Below are positions 9,619 through 17,965 of a stretch of 64,000 nucleotides of DNA, piece after piece; position 1 is the first letter of the stretch, and each line of letters begins with the position of its first letter. The stretch is from NCBI GenBank assembly GCA_963778165.1, contig CAVZTE010000006.1, positions 165,501 to 229,500 on the forward strand, read 5' to 3'. The stretch is from Bog-756 sp963778165. GTDB lineage: Bacteria; Actinomycetota; Acidimicrobiia; Acidimicrobiales; RAAP-2. The notes beneath the pieces were generated by a model. The model had not been told where the DNA came from, did no database searches, and saw nothing but the letters and a program-made list of their open reading frames with translations. Both the position numbers and the translations under genes were made by a program.

Positions 9619-10899
9619 GTGGATCGGTTCATCGTGACACCCAACGGCCCGCTCCAGGGGAGCGTACGGGCCGGAGGGGCGAAAAATTCCGTGCTCAAAC
9701 TGATGGCGGCCTGCCTCCTGGCCGAGGGCCGCCATGTGCTGACCAACGTCCCGCAGATCACCGATGTGGACATCATGGGCGAGCTGCTGGGCGCCATGGG
9801 GGTCGACGTCCGGCGCGGGCGGACCCCCGACGAACTGGTGGTGACCACGCCGGCCGAGGTCATCCCCGAGGCCCCTTACGAGCTGGTGGAGAAGATGCGG
9901 GCCTCGGTGGTGGTGCTCGGGCCCCTGTTGACCCGGTGCGGCTGGGCCAAGGTCTCGATGCCGGGCGGGGACGACTTCGGCCCCCGGCCCATCGACATGC
10001 ATCTGCGGGCCCTCGAAACCCTGGGGGCGTCCTTCGAGTCGGCCCACGGGTATGTCGAGGCCCGGGTGGACTCCACCGTGGCATCGAGGCCCCGCCTGGT
10101 CGGCAACCGGGTGGTGCTCGAGTACCCGAGCCATACCGGCACCGACAACATCCTGATGGCCTCGGTGCTGGCCAAGGGGACCACGGTGATCGAGAACGCC
10201 GCCCGCGAGCCCGAGGTGCGGGACCTGGCCGAGTTCCTCAACGCCATGGGGGCCCGCATCACCGGGGCCGGCACGTCGCGGATCGAGGTCACCGGGGTGG
10301 ACGAGCTCCACCCGGCCACCCACGCCGTGATACCCGACCGCCTGGTGGTGGCCACCTTTCTGGTGGCGGCCGGCCTGGCCGGGGGGGAGGTGGTGGTCGA
10401 GGACGGGCGACCCGACCACATGGACATGCTCATCCGGAAGCTGGTGGCCGCCGGCATCGAGATCACCCAGGGACCCGACGGGCTCCGGGCCGCCCGTGAC
10501 CGCAGCGAGCGGTTGCTGTCGGTGGACGTGGCCACCCTCCCGTACCCGGGCTTCGCCACCGACTACAAACCCCTGTTGGTCACGTTGCTCACGGTGGCCC
10601 ACGGGGTGGGCATCGTCACCGAGAACCTCTTCTTCGGACGGTTCCGCTACGTGGAGGAGCTCCGGCGGATGGGTGCCGACATCCGCACCGAGGGACACCA
10701 CGCCGTGGTGCGGGGGGTGGACCGGCTGTCGGGAGCCCCGGTCAGGGCTTTCGACGTCCGGGCCGGCGCGGCCCTGGTGCTGGCCGGGATGGTGGCCGAG
10801 GGGGAGACGGTCATCACCGACGCCCACCATGTGGACCGGGGCTACGAGGACCTCGACGGCAAGCTGGTGGCGCTGGGGGCCTGCGTCTCACGGGCCTGA
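9619..10899 (+). CDS. murA: UDP-N-acetylglucosamine 1-carboxyvinyltransferase with Asp at the catalytic Cys position
   Basis: 426 residues from GTG 9619. First committed step of peptidoglycan synthesis: transfers enolpyruvyl from PEP to UDP-GlcNAc. The start is chosen because MDRFIVTPNGPLQGSV matches the family N-terminus; a GTG at 9589 would only add ten unrelated residues. AGGAKNSVLKLMAACLL carries the conserved Lys-Asn. The mobile active-site loop reads MPGGDDFGPRPIDMH: Asp118 stands where E. coli has Cys115, the fosfomycin target. The same Cys-to-Asp change in mycobacteria leaves the enzyme active and fosfomycin-insensitive. Normal length. A likely leaderless promoter lies just upstream. 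Confidence 0.96.
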   Translation: MDRFIVTPNGPLQGSVRAGGAKNSVLKLMAACLLAEGRHVLTNVPQITDVDIMGELLGAMGVDVRRGRTPDELVVTTPAEVIPEAPYELVEKMRASVVVLGPLLTRCGWAKVSMPGGDDFGPRPIDMHLRALETLGASFESAHGYVEARVDSTVASRPRLVGNRVVLEYPSHTGTDNILMASVLAKGTTVIENAAREPEVRDLAEFLNAMGARITGAGTSRIEVTGVDELHPATHAVIPDRLVVATFLVAAGLAGGEVVVEDGRPDHMDMLIRKLVAAGIEITQGPDGLRAARDRSERLLSVDVATLPYPGFATDYKPLLVTLLTVAHGVGIVTENLFFGRFRYVEELRRMGADIRTEGHHAVVRGVDRLSGAPVRAFDVRAGAALVLAGMVAEGETVITDAHHVDRGYEDLDGKLVALGACVSRA

Positions 10900-10933
10900 C
10901 CGGCCAACCACTCACGTATACGCTCGTCACTCC

Positions 10934-11974
10934 ATGTCCGTCTCCCGTCACTCCGATCCCGCCACCTTGATGGAGGCGGCGCGCACCGGCGACCGGGTGG
11001 CCCTGGCCCGGTTGGTGTCGCTGGTGGAGCGCGGCGGCCCCGCCTCGCAGGAGGTGGCCGGGCTGGCCTATCGCACCCCCGGACAGGCCTACACCGTGGG
11101 CATCACCGGCGCGCCGGGGGCGGGCAAGTCGACACTCACCGATCGGCTGATCGGTGTGGCCCGCCAACGGGGCTTCGAGGGGGGCCCGGCCGATGAGAGC
11201 ACGGGGGGGGAGGTCCAGGGGGCGGGGGGCCAGGTGGGCGTGCTGGCCATCGATCCCTCCTCGCCGTTCTCCGGTGGGGCCATCCTGGGCGACCGGGTCC
11301 GCATGGGGGGCCACTTTCTCGATGACGGGGTGTTCATCCGCTCCATGGCCACCCGCGGCCACCTGGGTGGGCTGGCGGTAGCCGTGCCCGATGCCGTCCG
11401 GGTGCTCTCGGCGGTGGGGATACCGATCGTGATGGTCGAGACGGTGGGGGTGGGGCAGCAAGAGGTCGAGGTGGCGGCGGCCACCGACACCACCGTGGTG
11501 GTGGTGAACCCGGGGTGGGGCGATTCCATTCAGGCCAACAAGGCCGGCCTGCTGGAGATCGCCGACCTCTTCGTGATCAACAAGGCCGATCGCCCCAACG
11601 CCCGCCAGACCCGACGGGATCTCGAACAGATGCTGGACCTGTCGGGGTTGGGCGACTGGCGCCCGCCGATCGTGGAGACCGTGGCATCGAAGGGCCAGGG
11701 GACCGATGAGTTGTGGAGCGCCGTCGCCGACCACCGGGCGCACCAGATCGAGAACGGGCTGTTGGCCGGGCTCCGGCGGGAGCGGCTCATCGGCGAGTTC
11801 GACCAGATCGTGGTGGCCCGCATCAAGGCCAGGATCGACGAGGCCGTGGCCACCGAGGCCTTCGGTGACATCACCGAGGCCATGGTGGCCGGCGAGATCG
11901 ATCCCTATGAGGCGGCCGAACGGCTCCTGGTCGGCATGGCGCCCGGGTTCACCGACGCCTCGCCGGGATCATGA
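10934..11974 (+). CDS. meaB: MeaB/ArgK-family G3E GTPase (methylmalonyl-CoA mutase chaperone type)
   Basis: 346 residues from ATG 10934. P-loop GAPGAGKST (59-67), switch and base-recognition motifs AIDPSSPFSGGAILGDRVRM, SMATRGHLGGLA, VETVGVGQQEVEV and NKADRP all match MeaB, the GTPase that loads and protects adenosylcobalamin in methylmalonyl-CoA mutase or related acyl-CoA mutases. A Gly/Glu-rich insertion of roughly 15 residues (EGGPADESTGGEVQGAGG) sits after the first helix. No mutase gene is within the window, so the client protein is not known. It follows murA by 34 bases and may be co-transcribed. The frame stays open far upstream inside murA but that part is murA shadow. Confidence 0.92.
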   Translation: MSVSRHSDPATLMEAARTGDRVALARLVSLVERGGPASQEVAGLAYRTPGQAYTVGITGAPGAGKSTLTDRLIGVARQRGFEGGPADESTGGEVQGAGGQVGVLAIDPSSPFSGGAILGDRVRMGGHFLDDGVFIRSMATRGHLGGLAVAVPDAVRVLSAVGIPIVMVETVGVGQQEVEVAAATDTTVVVVNPGWGDSIQANKAGLLEIADLFVINKADRPNARQTRRDLEQMLDLSGLGDWRPPIVETVASKGQGTDELWSAVADHRAHQIENGLLAGLRRERLIGEFDQIVVARIKARIDEAVATEAFGDITEAMVAGEIDPYEAAERLLVGMAPGFTDASPGS

Positions 11975-12044
11975 CGCCGCGTTGGCTGTCATGATCCGAC
12001 CGATCCGGGGCCGGAAACACCACCTTGGCCCAGAAGCACTCGGG

Positions 12045-12050
12045 TAGCGT
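12045..12050 (+). promoter_or_regulatory. Putative -10 box of leaderless treS
   Basis: TAGCGT followed by 6 bases and the GTG start of treS. No Shine-Dalgarno sequence lies between. Confidence 0.45.
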
Positions 12051-12056
12051 GCGGTC

Positions 12057-13811
12057 GTGACCGTCGAATCCTCCCCGGGCCTGTCCAACGGGCCGATACC
12101 GCTCACCACGCTGAGCACGCTGTCGGAGGGCTCCGCCCTGCGTCGGGAGCCTCTGGTCCCGCCCGAAGTCGATCCGCTGTGGTTCCAGCGGGCCATCTTC
12201 TACGAGGTCTTCATCCGAGGGTTCTTCGACGGGAACAACGACGGGGTCGGCGACATCCCCGGGCTCATCGCCAAACTCGACTACCTCCAGTGGCTGGGCG
12301 TGGACTGCCTGTGGTTGCTACCGTTCTACCCGTCGCCTCTGCGCGACGGGGGCTACGACATCAGTGACTTCAACTCGGTGCATCCCGAGAGCGGCACCGT
12401 CGATGACCTCCGTCGGCTCCTCGAAGAGGCCCATGCCCGGGGGATCCGGGTCATCGCCGACCTGGTGATGAACCACACCAGCGACCAACACCCCTGGTTC
12501 ATCGAGTCCCGCCAGAGCCGCGACAACCCCAAGGCCGACTGGTATGTCTGGAACGACGACGACCAGCGGTGGCCCGAGGCCCGGGTGGTCTTCGTCGACG
12601 TGGAGCGGTCCAACTGGTCCTACGACCCCCAGCGCAACCAGTACTACTGGCACCGCTTCTACTCCCACCAACCCGACCTGAACTACGAGAACCCCGAGGT
12701 GGCCGACGCCATGCTCGACGTGGTCCGGTTCTGGCTCGACCTGGGCCTCGACGGGTTCCGGCTCGATGCCGTGCCCTTCCTCTTCCAAAAGGACGGGACA
12801 GCGGGGGAGAACCTGCCCGAAACCCACGACTTCATCCGGCGGATCCGGGCCGAGCTGGACACCAACTACCCGGGCCGGATCCTGCTGGCCGAGGCCAACG
12901 GCTGGCCCTCGGACGTGGCCGAGTACTTCGGGAAGGACGATGAGTGCCACCTGTGCTTCAACTTCCCCCTCATGCCCCGCCTGTTCATGGCGGTCCGCCG
13001 CGAGCAGAGCTACCCCATCACCGAAATTCTGGCCCACACCCCCGACCCGCCCGGTAGCGCCCAGTGGGCCATCTTCCTCCGCAACCACGACGAGCTGACT
13101 CTGGAGATGGTCACCGAGGAGGAGCGCGACTATCTCTTCGCCGAGTACGCCAAGGACCCGCGGATGAAGCGTCACATGGGGATCGGGCGCCGTCTGGCCC
13201 CGCTGCTCGATCGCGACCGGCGGTTGTCCGAGCTGCTCTACTACCTGCTCTTCACCCTGCCCGGGAGTCCTGTCCTGTACTACGGCGACGAGATCCAGAT
13301 GGGGGACAACCTGTACCTCGGTGACCGCGACTCGGTGCGCACGCCGATGCAGTGGACCCCGGACCGCAACGGTGGGTTCAGCCGGGCCGACTTCGCCCAG
13401 CTGTACCTCCCGCCCCTCATGGACCCGGTGTACGGGTTCTCGGCGGTCAACGTGGAGGCCCAGCAGCGCAACCCGAGCTCCTTCCTGCACTGGATGCGCC
13501 GGATCCTGGCCGTCCGCCGGGAGTTCCCGGTCCTCGGAACCGGGGAGCTCCACGTGGTGTCCTCGGCCAACCCCTCGGTGTTGGCCTTCGTGCGCTCGGC
13601 GCCCGACCGGGCCGACCGGGGCCCGATCAATCCGGTGCTGTGCGTGCACAACCTCAGCCGGCTGTCCCAACCCGCCGAGCTGCACATCGAACGGTGGGTG
13701 GGCCGCCAGCCCATCGAGCTGCTGGGTCGGGTGGCCTTCCCCCTGATCGGGACCGATCCCTATCCGGTCACCGTGGCCTCGTACGGGTCCCTCTGCTTCG
13801 AGCTGGCCTGA
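12057..13811 (+). CDS. treS: Trehalose synthase (maltose alpha-D-glucosyltransferase), GH13
   Basis: 584 residues. Interconverts maltose and trehalose, linking trehalose to the GlgE alpha-glucan route in actinobacteria. The (beta/alpha)8 barrel is complete: FYEVFIRGFFDGNNDGVGD opens it, DLVMNHTSDQHPWF is region I, DGFRLDAVP holds nucleophile Asp237, LLAEANGWP acid/base Glu279, and RNHDELTLE the transition-state Asp345. Like stand-alone TreS it lacks a maltokinase domain, and no maltokinase gene is adjacent. The roughly 40-residue N-terminal extension before PLWFQRAIFYE is variable in the family. GTG start next to a putative -10 box. Confidence 0.95.
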   Translation: MTVESSPGLSNGPIPLTTLSTLSEGSALRREPLVPPEVDPLWFQRAIFYEVFIRGFFDGNNDGVGDIPGLIAKLDYLQWLGVDCLWLLPFYPSPLRDGGYDISDFNSVHPESGTVDDLRRLLEEAHARGIRVIADLVMNHTSDQHPWFIESRQSRDNPKADWYVWNDDDQRWPEARVVFVDVERSNWSYDPQRNQYYWHRFYSHQPDLNYENPEVADAMLDVVRFWLDLGLDGFRLDAVPFLFQKDGTAGENLPETHDFIRRIRAELDTNYPGRILLAEANGWPSDVAEYFGKDDECHLCFNFPLMPRLFMAVRREQSYPITEILAHTPDPPGSAQWAIFLRNHDELTLEMVTEEERDYLFAEYAKDPRMKRHMGIGRRLAPLLDRDRRLSELLYYLLFTLPGSPVLYYGDEIQMGDNLYLGDRDSVRTPMQWTPDRNGGFSRADFAQLYLPPLMDPVYGFSAVNVEAQQRNPSSFLHWMRRILAVRREFPVLGTGELHVVSSANPSVLAFVRSAPDRADRGPINPVLCVHNLSRLSQPAELHIERWVGRQPIELLGRVAFPLIGTDPYPVTVASYGSLCFELA

Positions 13812-13817
13812 TCAAAG

Positions 13818-13836
13818 CCGGGCTCCGTCCGCCCGG
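13818..13836. terminator. Stem-loop between convergent treS and galT
   Basis: CCGGGC, 7-base loop, GCCCGG: a perfect 6-bp GC stem in the 42-base gap between two convergent stop codons. No T tract follows, so it may be a weak bidirectional terminator or simply limit read-through. Confidence 0.4.
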
Positions 13837-13853
13837 TTGGAACAGAATCTGCT

Positions 13854-14849
13854 TCAGCCGGCCCGGGCCACCGGAACGCTGACGGCCAACTCCTCGGCGG
13901 CCTCTTCGGGGTTCACGATGTTGATCAGCACGCCGGTGCCGAGTTCGAAGCCGGCCACCGTGGTGAGCTTGGGCACCACGTGGACGTGCCAGTGGTACGG
14001 CTCGGGGGCCCGGTACGGGGCCGAGTGGAAGACCAGGTTGTAGGCGATGTCCCCGACCACGTCGCGCAGGCTTCCGAGCGCCACCTTGAGGGCCTTGCCC
14101 ACGGCCACCAGGTCGGTGTGGGGGCTGTGGTGGAGATGGGGTCCGTGGGCCCGGGGGATGACCAGCATCTCGTAGGGCGCTCCGCTCCAGAACGGGCAGA
14201 TGACCAGAACCTGCTCGTCGGAGTAGACCACCCGGTGGTTCACGTTGTCCTCGGCGTCAACCGTGGTGCACAGCAGGCACCGGCCGGCGAAGCGGGCGAA
14301 GCCGGCTTGCTCCTCGACCAGCTCGCGGGGGACGAAGGACATCCCGAGCAGCTGTCCGTGGGGATGCTCGATGGAGGCACCGGCCTCGCGCCCGGAGTTG
14401 ACGATGGCCTGGCTGTAGCGGAGGCCGGGGATGGTCGAGTGCTCCTCGATGCGGTCCCGGATGGCCGACATCACCGCCGTGGTCTGCTCGTCGCTCAGCA
14501 TGGACCACGAGTTCTGGTGGCTGGGGGACAGCACGAAGACCTCGTGGATACCGCCGGCGGTGGCCTGGGTGAAGACCGGGCCCCGGTTGGTCACCACGAA
14601 GGGAGCGTTGCCTTCGAAGGCCGGGTACAGGTTGGGCACCACCCGGACCAGCCATTTGCCGTCGGGCCCCCGGGTCTCGAGGGCGGGGGTGGCGCTCTCC
14701 TCGTTGCCGGGACAGAAGGGGCAGGGGCGGGAGGTGTCCGCCTGGATGGGCGCCACCCGGGGAGCGAAGGCCTGGGGTCGGGTGGCCCGGTCGGTACTGA
14801 CCACTACCCAGCGGCCAGTGAGGGGATCAAGTCGGAGCTGGTTCAACAA
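13854..14849 (-). CDS. galT: Galactose-1-phosphate uridylyltransferase
   Basis: 331 residues. Leloir pathway enzyme exchanging UMP between UDP-glucose and galactose 1-phosphate. Zinc-ligand CPFC (43-46), NLYPAFEG, and the catalytic HPHGQ (His162-Pro-His164; the second His is the uridylylated nucleophile by family homology) are all present, as is YHWHVHVVPKL near the C-terminus. The start appears to be TTG at 14849 (the frame has two consecutive TTG codons and no ATG/GTG nearby), giving LRLDPLTGRWVVVS as in the family. A GAGGAG lies 12 bases upstream. No other gal genes are adjacent. Confidence 0.93.
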   Translation of the reverse strand: MLNQLRLDPLTGRWVVVSTDRATRPQAFAPRVAPIQADTSRPCPFCPGNEESATPALETRGPDGKWLVRVVPNLYPAFEGNAPFVVTNRGPVFTQATAGGIHEVFVLSPSHQNSWSMLSDEQTTAVMSAIRDRIEEHSTIPGLRYSQAIVNSGREAGASIEHPHGQLLGMSFVPRELVEEQAGFARFAGRCLLCTTVDAEDNVNHRVVYSDEQVLVICPFWSGAPYEMLVIPRAHGPHLHHSPHTDLVAVGKALKVALGSLRDVVGDIAYNLVFHSAPYRAPEPYHWHVHVVPKLTTVAGFELGTGVLINIVNPEEAAEELAVSVPVARAG

Positions 14850-15029
14850 CGGTGCGTGGCGCTCCTCGGTGAGTGGGTCCTGTCTGTGCGCACCATCGTC
14901 GCCACCTCAATTCATGTTCCCGCGGCCATCAGCATTCTACGGCCGGCGCAAAGCCCTACATCCCGAAGGCGCAGCCGGCCCAGGGCTGCCAACCCCAAGC
15001 CCCTAACGTAGCAATCGGAGAGCCTCGAC

Positions 15030-15584
15030 ATGCGTCAAGTGGCTGCCGGCCGCCATGGGCGGTCCGGTGCCACAATCGCTGCCGTGACCCACCTCCACCC
15101 GGTCCTGTCCGCCAGCGCCCCGGACCTGGCCCGCGGCGCCGGGTACGACGTCGTCCTGCTGGCCCATGTGCTGAGCGTCCTGGTGGGGTTCGGCGCCGTG
15201 GCCGCGGCCGGTGGGTATGCCGTGGCGCTGGCCCGCTCGGGCCCGGAATCGGAGCCCATCCGGCGCTACTACCAGCCGGGGGTCAACTGGGCCGGCCGCT
15301 TCCTGTTCCTGGTCCCGATCTTCGGCATCGTGCTCATCCTCATGAGCCACGGCCAGTACGGGTACTCGGACCAGTGGGTCGGCACCGGACTGGTCCTGTG
15401 GGCGGTGGTGGCCACCATCGGGGAGCTGGCCCTGTGGCCGGCCGAGCGACGGCTGCAGGTGGCGGTGGGGGATCCGGCACCCGTTACCGATCTGCGTGCC
15501 CAGTGCCTGCGGGTGGCCGCGATGTCCGCCGCTGTCCTGATCCTGTTGATCGTGGCCACCGTGGTGATGGTGGCCAAGCCCTGA
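15030..15584 (+). CDS. Four-helix membrane protein, DUF2269-like
   Basis: 184 residues. After a polar N-terminus there are four membrane helices (about 40-65, 90-108, 118-138, 162-182). The first contains VVLLAHVLSVLVGFGAVAAAGG, the conserved His-bearing helix of DUF2269-type predicted membrane proteins. Function unknown. ATG 15030 is preceded by GGAGAG at a 7-base spacing, which favours it over the GTG at 15084 (166 residues), although the first 18 residues look unstructured. Stand-alone gene between galT (divergent) and the P450 (convergent). Confidence 0.75.
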   Translation: MRQVAAGRHGRSGATIAAVTHLHPVLSASAPDLARGAGYDVVLLAHVLSVLVGFGAVAAAGGYAVALARSGPESEPIRRYYQPGVNWAGRFLFLVPIFGIVLILMSHGQYGYSDQWVGTGLVLWAVVATIGELALWPAERRLQVAVGDPAPVTDLRAQCLRVAAMSAAVLILLIVATVVMVAKP

Positions 15585-15600
15585 CCCCGAGCCGGAACGC

Positions 15601-16878
15601 TCAGTGCGGGGTGAACCGGCAGGGGAGGTGCTTGATCCCGTTGATGAACGAGGAGTGCAGCCGGTCAGGCTCGCCGACGGCTTCGATGTCGGGCAGCTGC
15701 ACCAGCAGCTCCCGGATCATCACCTCGACCTCGCGGCGGGCCAGATGGGCGCCCAGGCAGAAGTGGGGGCCGGCCGCTCCGAACCCCACATGGGGATTGG
15801 GGCTGCGCCGCACGTCGAAGCGGAAGGCGTCGTCGAAGACCGACTCGTCGCGGTTGGCCGAGTTGTAGAACAACAGGACCTTGTCGCCCGGGTGGAGCTC
15901 CTGGCCCGAGAGCACGGTGTCCTCGTTGACCGTGCGGCGCATCCAGATGACCGGGGAGGCCCACCGCACGATCTCGTCGACCCCGGTGGGCCCGATGCCG
16001 GCGGGGTCGGCCCGCCACAGCTCGCGCTGGTCGGGGTGCTCGGTCAGCGCCAGCAGACCGTGGGAGATGGCATTGCGGGTGGTCTCGTTGCCGGCCGTCA
16101 GCAACAAGATGAAAAAGGACGCCAGCTCGCCGTGGGTCAGGGCCTCGCCGTCGATGTTGGTGGTGATGAGGGCGGTGGTCAGGTCGTCGGCCGGATGCTC
16201 GATCCGCTGGGCACTGAGCTCGTTCATCAGATCGGTGAGCTCCTGGCCGGCGGTGATGAAGGCCAGCACGGGATCGGAGCCCTCGGGCACGTACTCGGGG
16301 TCACCGCCGCTCAGGATGATGTTGGAGCAGCGCAGCACCGTGGCGTACTGCGACTCGGGCACGCCCATCATGTCGCAGATGATCTCGAGGGGGAACGGCG
16401 CGGCGATCTCCACGGCGAAGTCGCACTGGCCCAAGCCGGCCGCCCGGGTGATGACCCGGTTGGCCACTTCTTCGATGGTGTCCTCGATGCTGGCGATGCG
16501 GCGGGGGTTGAACGCCGCCGAGACGATCCGGCGGAGGCGGGCGTGGCGGGGGTTGTCGGTGGAGATCATGCCGGCGAAGTACTCGACCATCTCGGGGGGC
16601 AGGTCGGGGATGCTCACCGCACCCTGACCGGAGCCGTAGATCTCGGGGTGCCGGCTGATCTCGACCACATCGGCGTGCCGGGTCACGGCGCGGTATCCCG
16701 GACCGGGGGGAGGGGCCAGGGCCGACGCCTCGGTGAGGTCGGGCTCCTCGAAGAAGGCCAGGGGGCGCTGTTGGCGCAGCACCTGGAAGGCCCCTTCGCG
16801 CTCCGACCACGGCCGCTCCCAGAAGGCCAGGTCGGAGAGATCGATCTGGTCGAGTTCGAGCACAGGCTCCGGCTGCAT
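15601..16878 (-). CDS. Cytochrome P450 (CYP124/125/142-like)
   Basis: 425 residues. Haem-thiolate monooxygenase, soluble bacterial class needing ferredoxin and reductase partners, none of which are adjacent. Motifs: the I-helix oxygen-activation segment LLLTAGNETTRNAISHG, the K-helix Glu-x-x-Arg in GVDEIVRW, and the haem loop FGAAGPHFCLG with Cys374 as proximal ligand. ISTDNPRHARLRRIVSAAFNPR and the general layout resemble mycobacterial CYP124/125/142, which oxidise the terminal carbon of steroid or methyl-branched side chains. That substrate class is an inference. The acyl-CoA module at 43-51 kb could act downstream but is not linked. Confidence 0.93.
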   Translation of the reverse strand: MQPEPVLELDQIDLSDLAFWERPWSEREGAFQVLRQQRPLAFFEEPDLTEASALAPPPGPGYRAVTRHADVVEISRHPEIYGSGQGAVSIPDLPPEMVEYFAGMISTDNPRHARLRRIVSAAFNPRRIASIEDTIEEVANRVITRAAGLGQCDFAVEIAAPFPLEIICDMMGVPESQYATVLRCSNIILSGGDPEYVPEGSDPVLAFITAGQELTDLMNELSAQRIEHPADDLTTALITTNIDGEALTHGELASFFILLLTAGNETTRNAISHGLLALTEHPDQRELWRADPAGIGPTGVDEIVRWASPVIWMRRTVNEDTVLSGQELHPGDKVLLFYNSANRDESVFDDAFRFDVRRSPNPHVGFGAAGPHFCLGAHLARREVEVMIRELLVQLPDIEAVGEPDRLHSSFINGIKHLPCRFTPH

Positions 16879-16884
16879 GCGCTC

Positions 16885-16890
16885 ACACTA
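16885..16890 (-). promoter_or_regulatory. Putative -10 box of leaderless P450 gene
   Basis: TAGTGT on the minus strand with a 6-base gap to the P450 ATG. Confidence 0.4.
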
Positions 16891-16929
16891 CCGGCACGTC
16901 GTAGGGCCGGCCGGGTGGGCGAGGACGGG

Positions 16930-17574
16930 TCACACCGCCCGCAGCACCGCCCGGGCCTCCTCGATCCGACCGGCTTCCACCAGCGGCACCACCGACTCGG
17001 ACAACACGGCCTGCCAGTCCACCGATCCGGTGGGCCGTCCGGCCGCTATCAGGGCCGAGCGGGCCTCCTCCAGCAGTTCGGCGATGGTGGCCACCTCGGC
17101 GGGGAGGGAGGCGGCCAGTCGATCCGCCAGCCACCGGGCCAGTGCCGGGCTGGTGCCGGCGGTGGAGACGGCCACGGTGACCGGTCCCTCCCGGTGGACG
17201 GCCGGTAGCTGCACGGTACCCGGGGTATCCCCGGCGGCCGTGTTGACCAGCACCCCGGCCGACTCGGCGTCGGCCACCACCGACCGGTCCACCTCGGGGA
17301 CCCCGGTGGCCGTGAGCACCAGGTGGTAGCGGGCCGCCTCACCGGACCGGTAGGGCCGCCGGACCACCTCGAGCGTCCCCCCGTTCGCCAGCAGCTCGAT
17401 GGCCGGGACCACGTCGGGGGCCACCACGGTGACGGTGGCCCCGGCCTCGAGCAGGCCCCGGGCCCGGCGGGCGGCCACCGGGCCACCTCCGACCACCAGG
17501 CACCGGCGACCGGACACGGTGAGGACCACCGGGTAGCCCGGAGGTGGGTCGGTCGGCGGCGGCGCGGTGGTCAT
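16930..17574 (-). CDS. Precorrin-2 dehydrogenase / sirohydrochlorin ferrochelatase (CysG N-terminal domain type)
   Basis: 214 residues. NAD-dependent oxidation of precorrin-2 to sirohydrochlorin, on the way to sirohaem. The Rossmann glycine motif VVGGGPVAARRARGLLEAGATVTVVAP (about 27-53), the VLTATGVPEVDRSVVADAESAGVLVN strand and the STAGTSPALARWLADRL helix are diagnostic of the Met8/CysG-N family. It lacks the uroporphyrinogen methyltransferase half, so that activity must come from elsewhere. Divergent from cysH and the sirohaem-dependent sulfite reductase across about 390 bases, which fits supplying sirohaem to that enzyme. Confidence 0.9.
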   Translation of the reverse strand: MTTAPPPTDPPPGYPVVLTVSGRRCLVVGGGPVAARRARGLLEAGATVTVVAPDVVPAIELLANGGTLEVVRRPYRSGEAARYHLVLTATGVPEVDRSVVADAESAGVLVNTAAGDTPGTVQLPAVHREGPVTVAVSTAGTSPALARWLADRLAASLPAEVATIAELLEEARSALIAAGRPTGSVDWQAVLSESVVPLVEAGRIEEARAVLRAV

Positions 17575-17607
17575 GGATGGTCGGCTCCTGTGGGGGGATC
17601 CAGCCTG

Positions 17608-17623
17608 CCGGCTACAAAGCCGG
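17608..17623. promoter_or_regulatory. Hairpin in the cysG-like/cysH divergent region
   Basis: CCGGCT, loop ACAA, AGCCGG: a perfect 6-bp inverted repeat 34 bases upstream of the precorrin-2 dehydrogenase start. Could be an operator or part of the minus-strand leader; not assigned to a known regulator. Confidence 0.35.
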
Positions 17624-17686
17624 AGGTCAGAGCTTTACCTACCAGATCGGTCGGGATTGTCCTAAAACTTGATCTGATTAGTCATG

Positions 17687-17692
17687 TATAAT
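17687..17692 (+). promoter_or_regulatory. Consensus -10 box of the cysH operon promoter
   Basis: A perfect TATAAT in a locally AT-rich stretch (17655-17695), the clearest -10 in this region. No good -35 at 16-18 bases. AGATC (17645-17649) and GATCT (17671-17675) flank the core as an inverted pair and may be a regulator half-site pair. Transcription from here would give a leader of about 265 bases before cysH. Confidence 0.55.
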
Positions 17693-17698
17693 CGCCGA

Positions 17699-17965
17699 CA
17701 AGGAATCCGTTCCGCTTGAGGGGTGCAGAGCAGGCCTTCAACGGGTGGGATCGGTGACCTGAGGAGAAGGCTCTCACGGCCGGTCGCCTCCCTGTTCGGG
17801 AGGTCGAGGAATGGAAGTGGGGCGGATCGCGTTCTCCTGTAGTGATTGTTGACTGAATTGTTGGGGTTTCGAGCAGGGTTGGGGTTGGAGCAGCGGTTTG
17901 GGGAACGTGAGTGTGGGTTGCTCACACACCGCTCTAGGGGACAAAGCGCAGAGAGGGTTGTGAAC
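17699..17965 (+). promoter_or_regulatory. Long structured leader upstream of cysH
   Basis: This 267-base stretch holds no convincing gene. Two stem-loops are evident. One is CCTCCC-TGTTC-GGGAGG at 17787-17803. The other is a larger element at 17892-17933 in which AGCGGT pairs with ACCGCT and an inner GTGTG pairs with CACAC. The second ends just before the GAGAGGG ribosome binding site (17951-17957). The sequence between them is G/T-rich. It does not match a SAM, cobalamin or T-box riboswitch that I can recognise. An attenuator or leader RNA controlling sulfur assimilation is a reasonable inference. Confidence 0.4.

Noticed and set aside
12318..13685. 455-residue frame antisense to treS
   Set aside because: No recognisable motif; shadow of a GC-rich gene.
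17723..17842. Leader peptide upstream of cysH (GTG start, 39 codons)
   Set aside because: Contains no Cys codons, so it does not fit the cysteine-responsive leader peptides known in mycobacteria, and it has no ribosome binding site.
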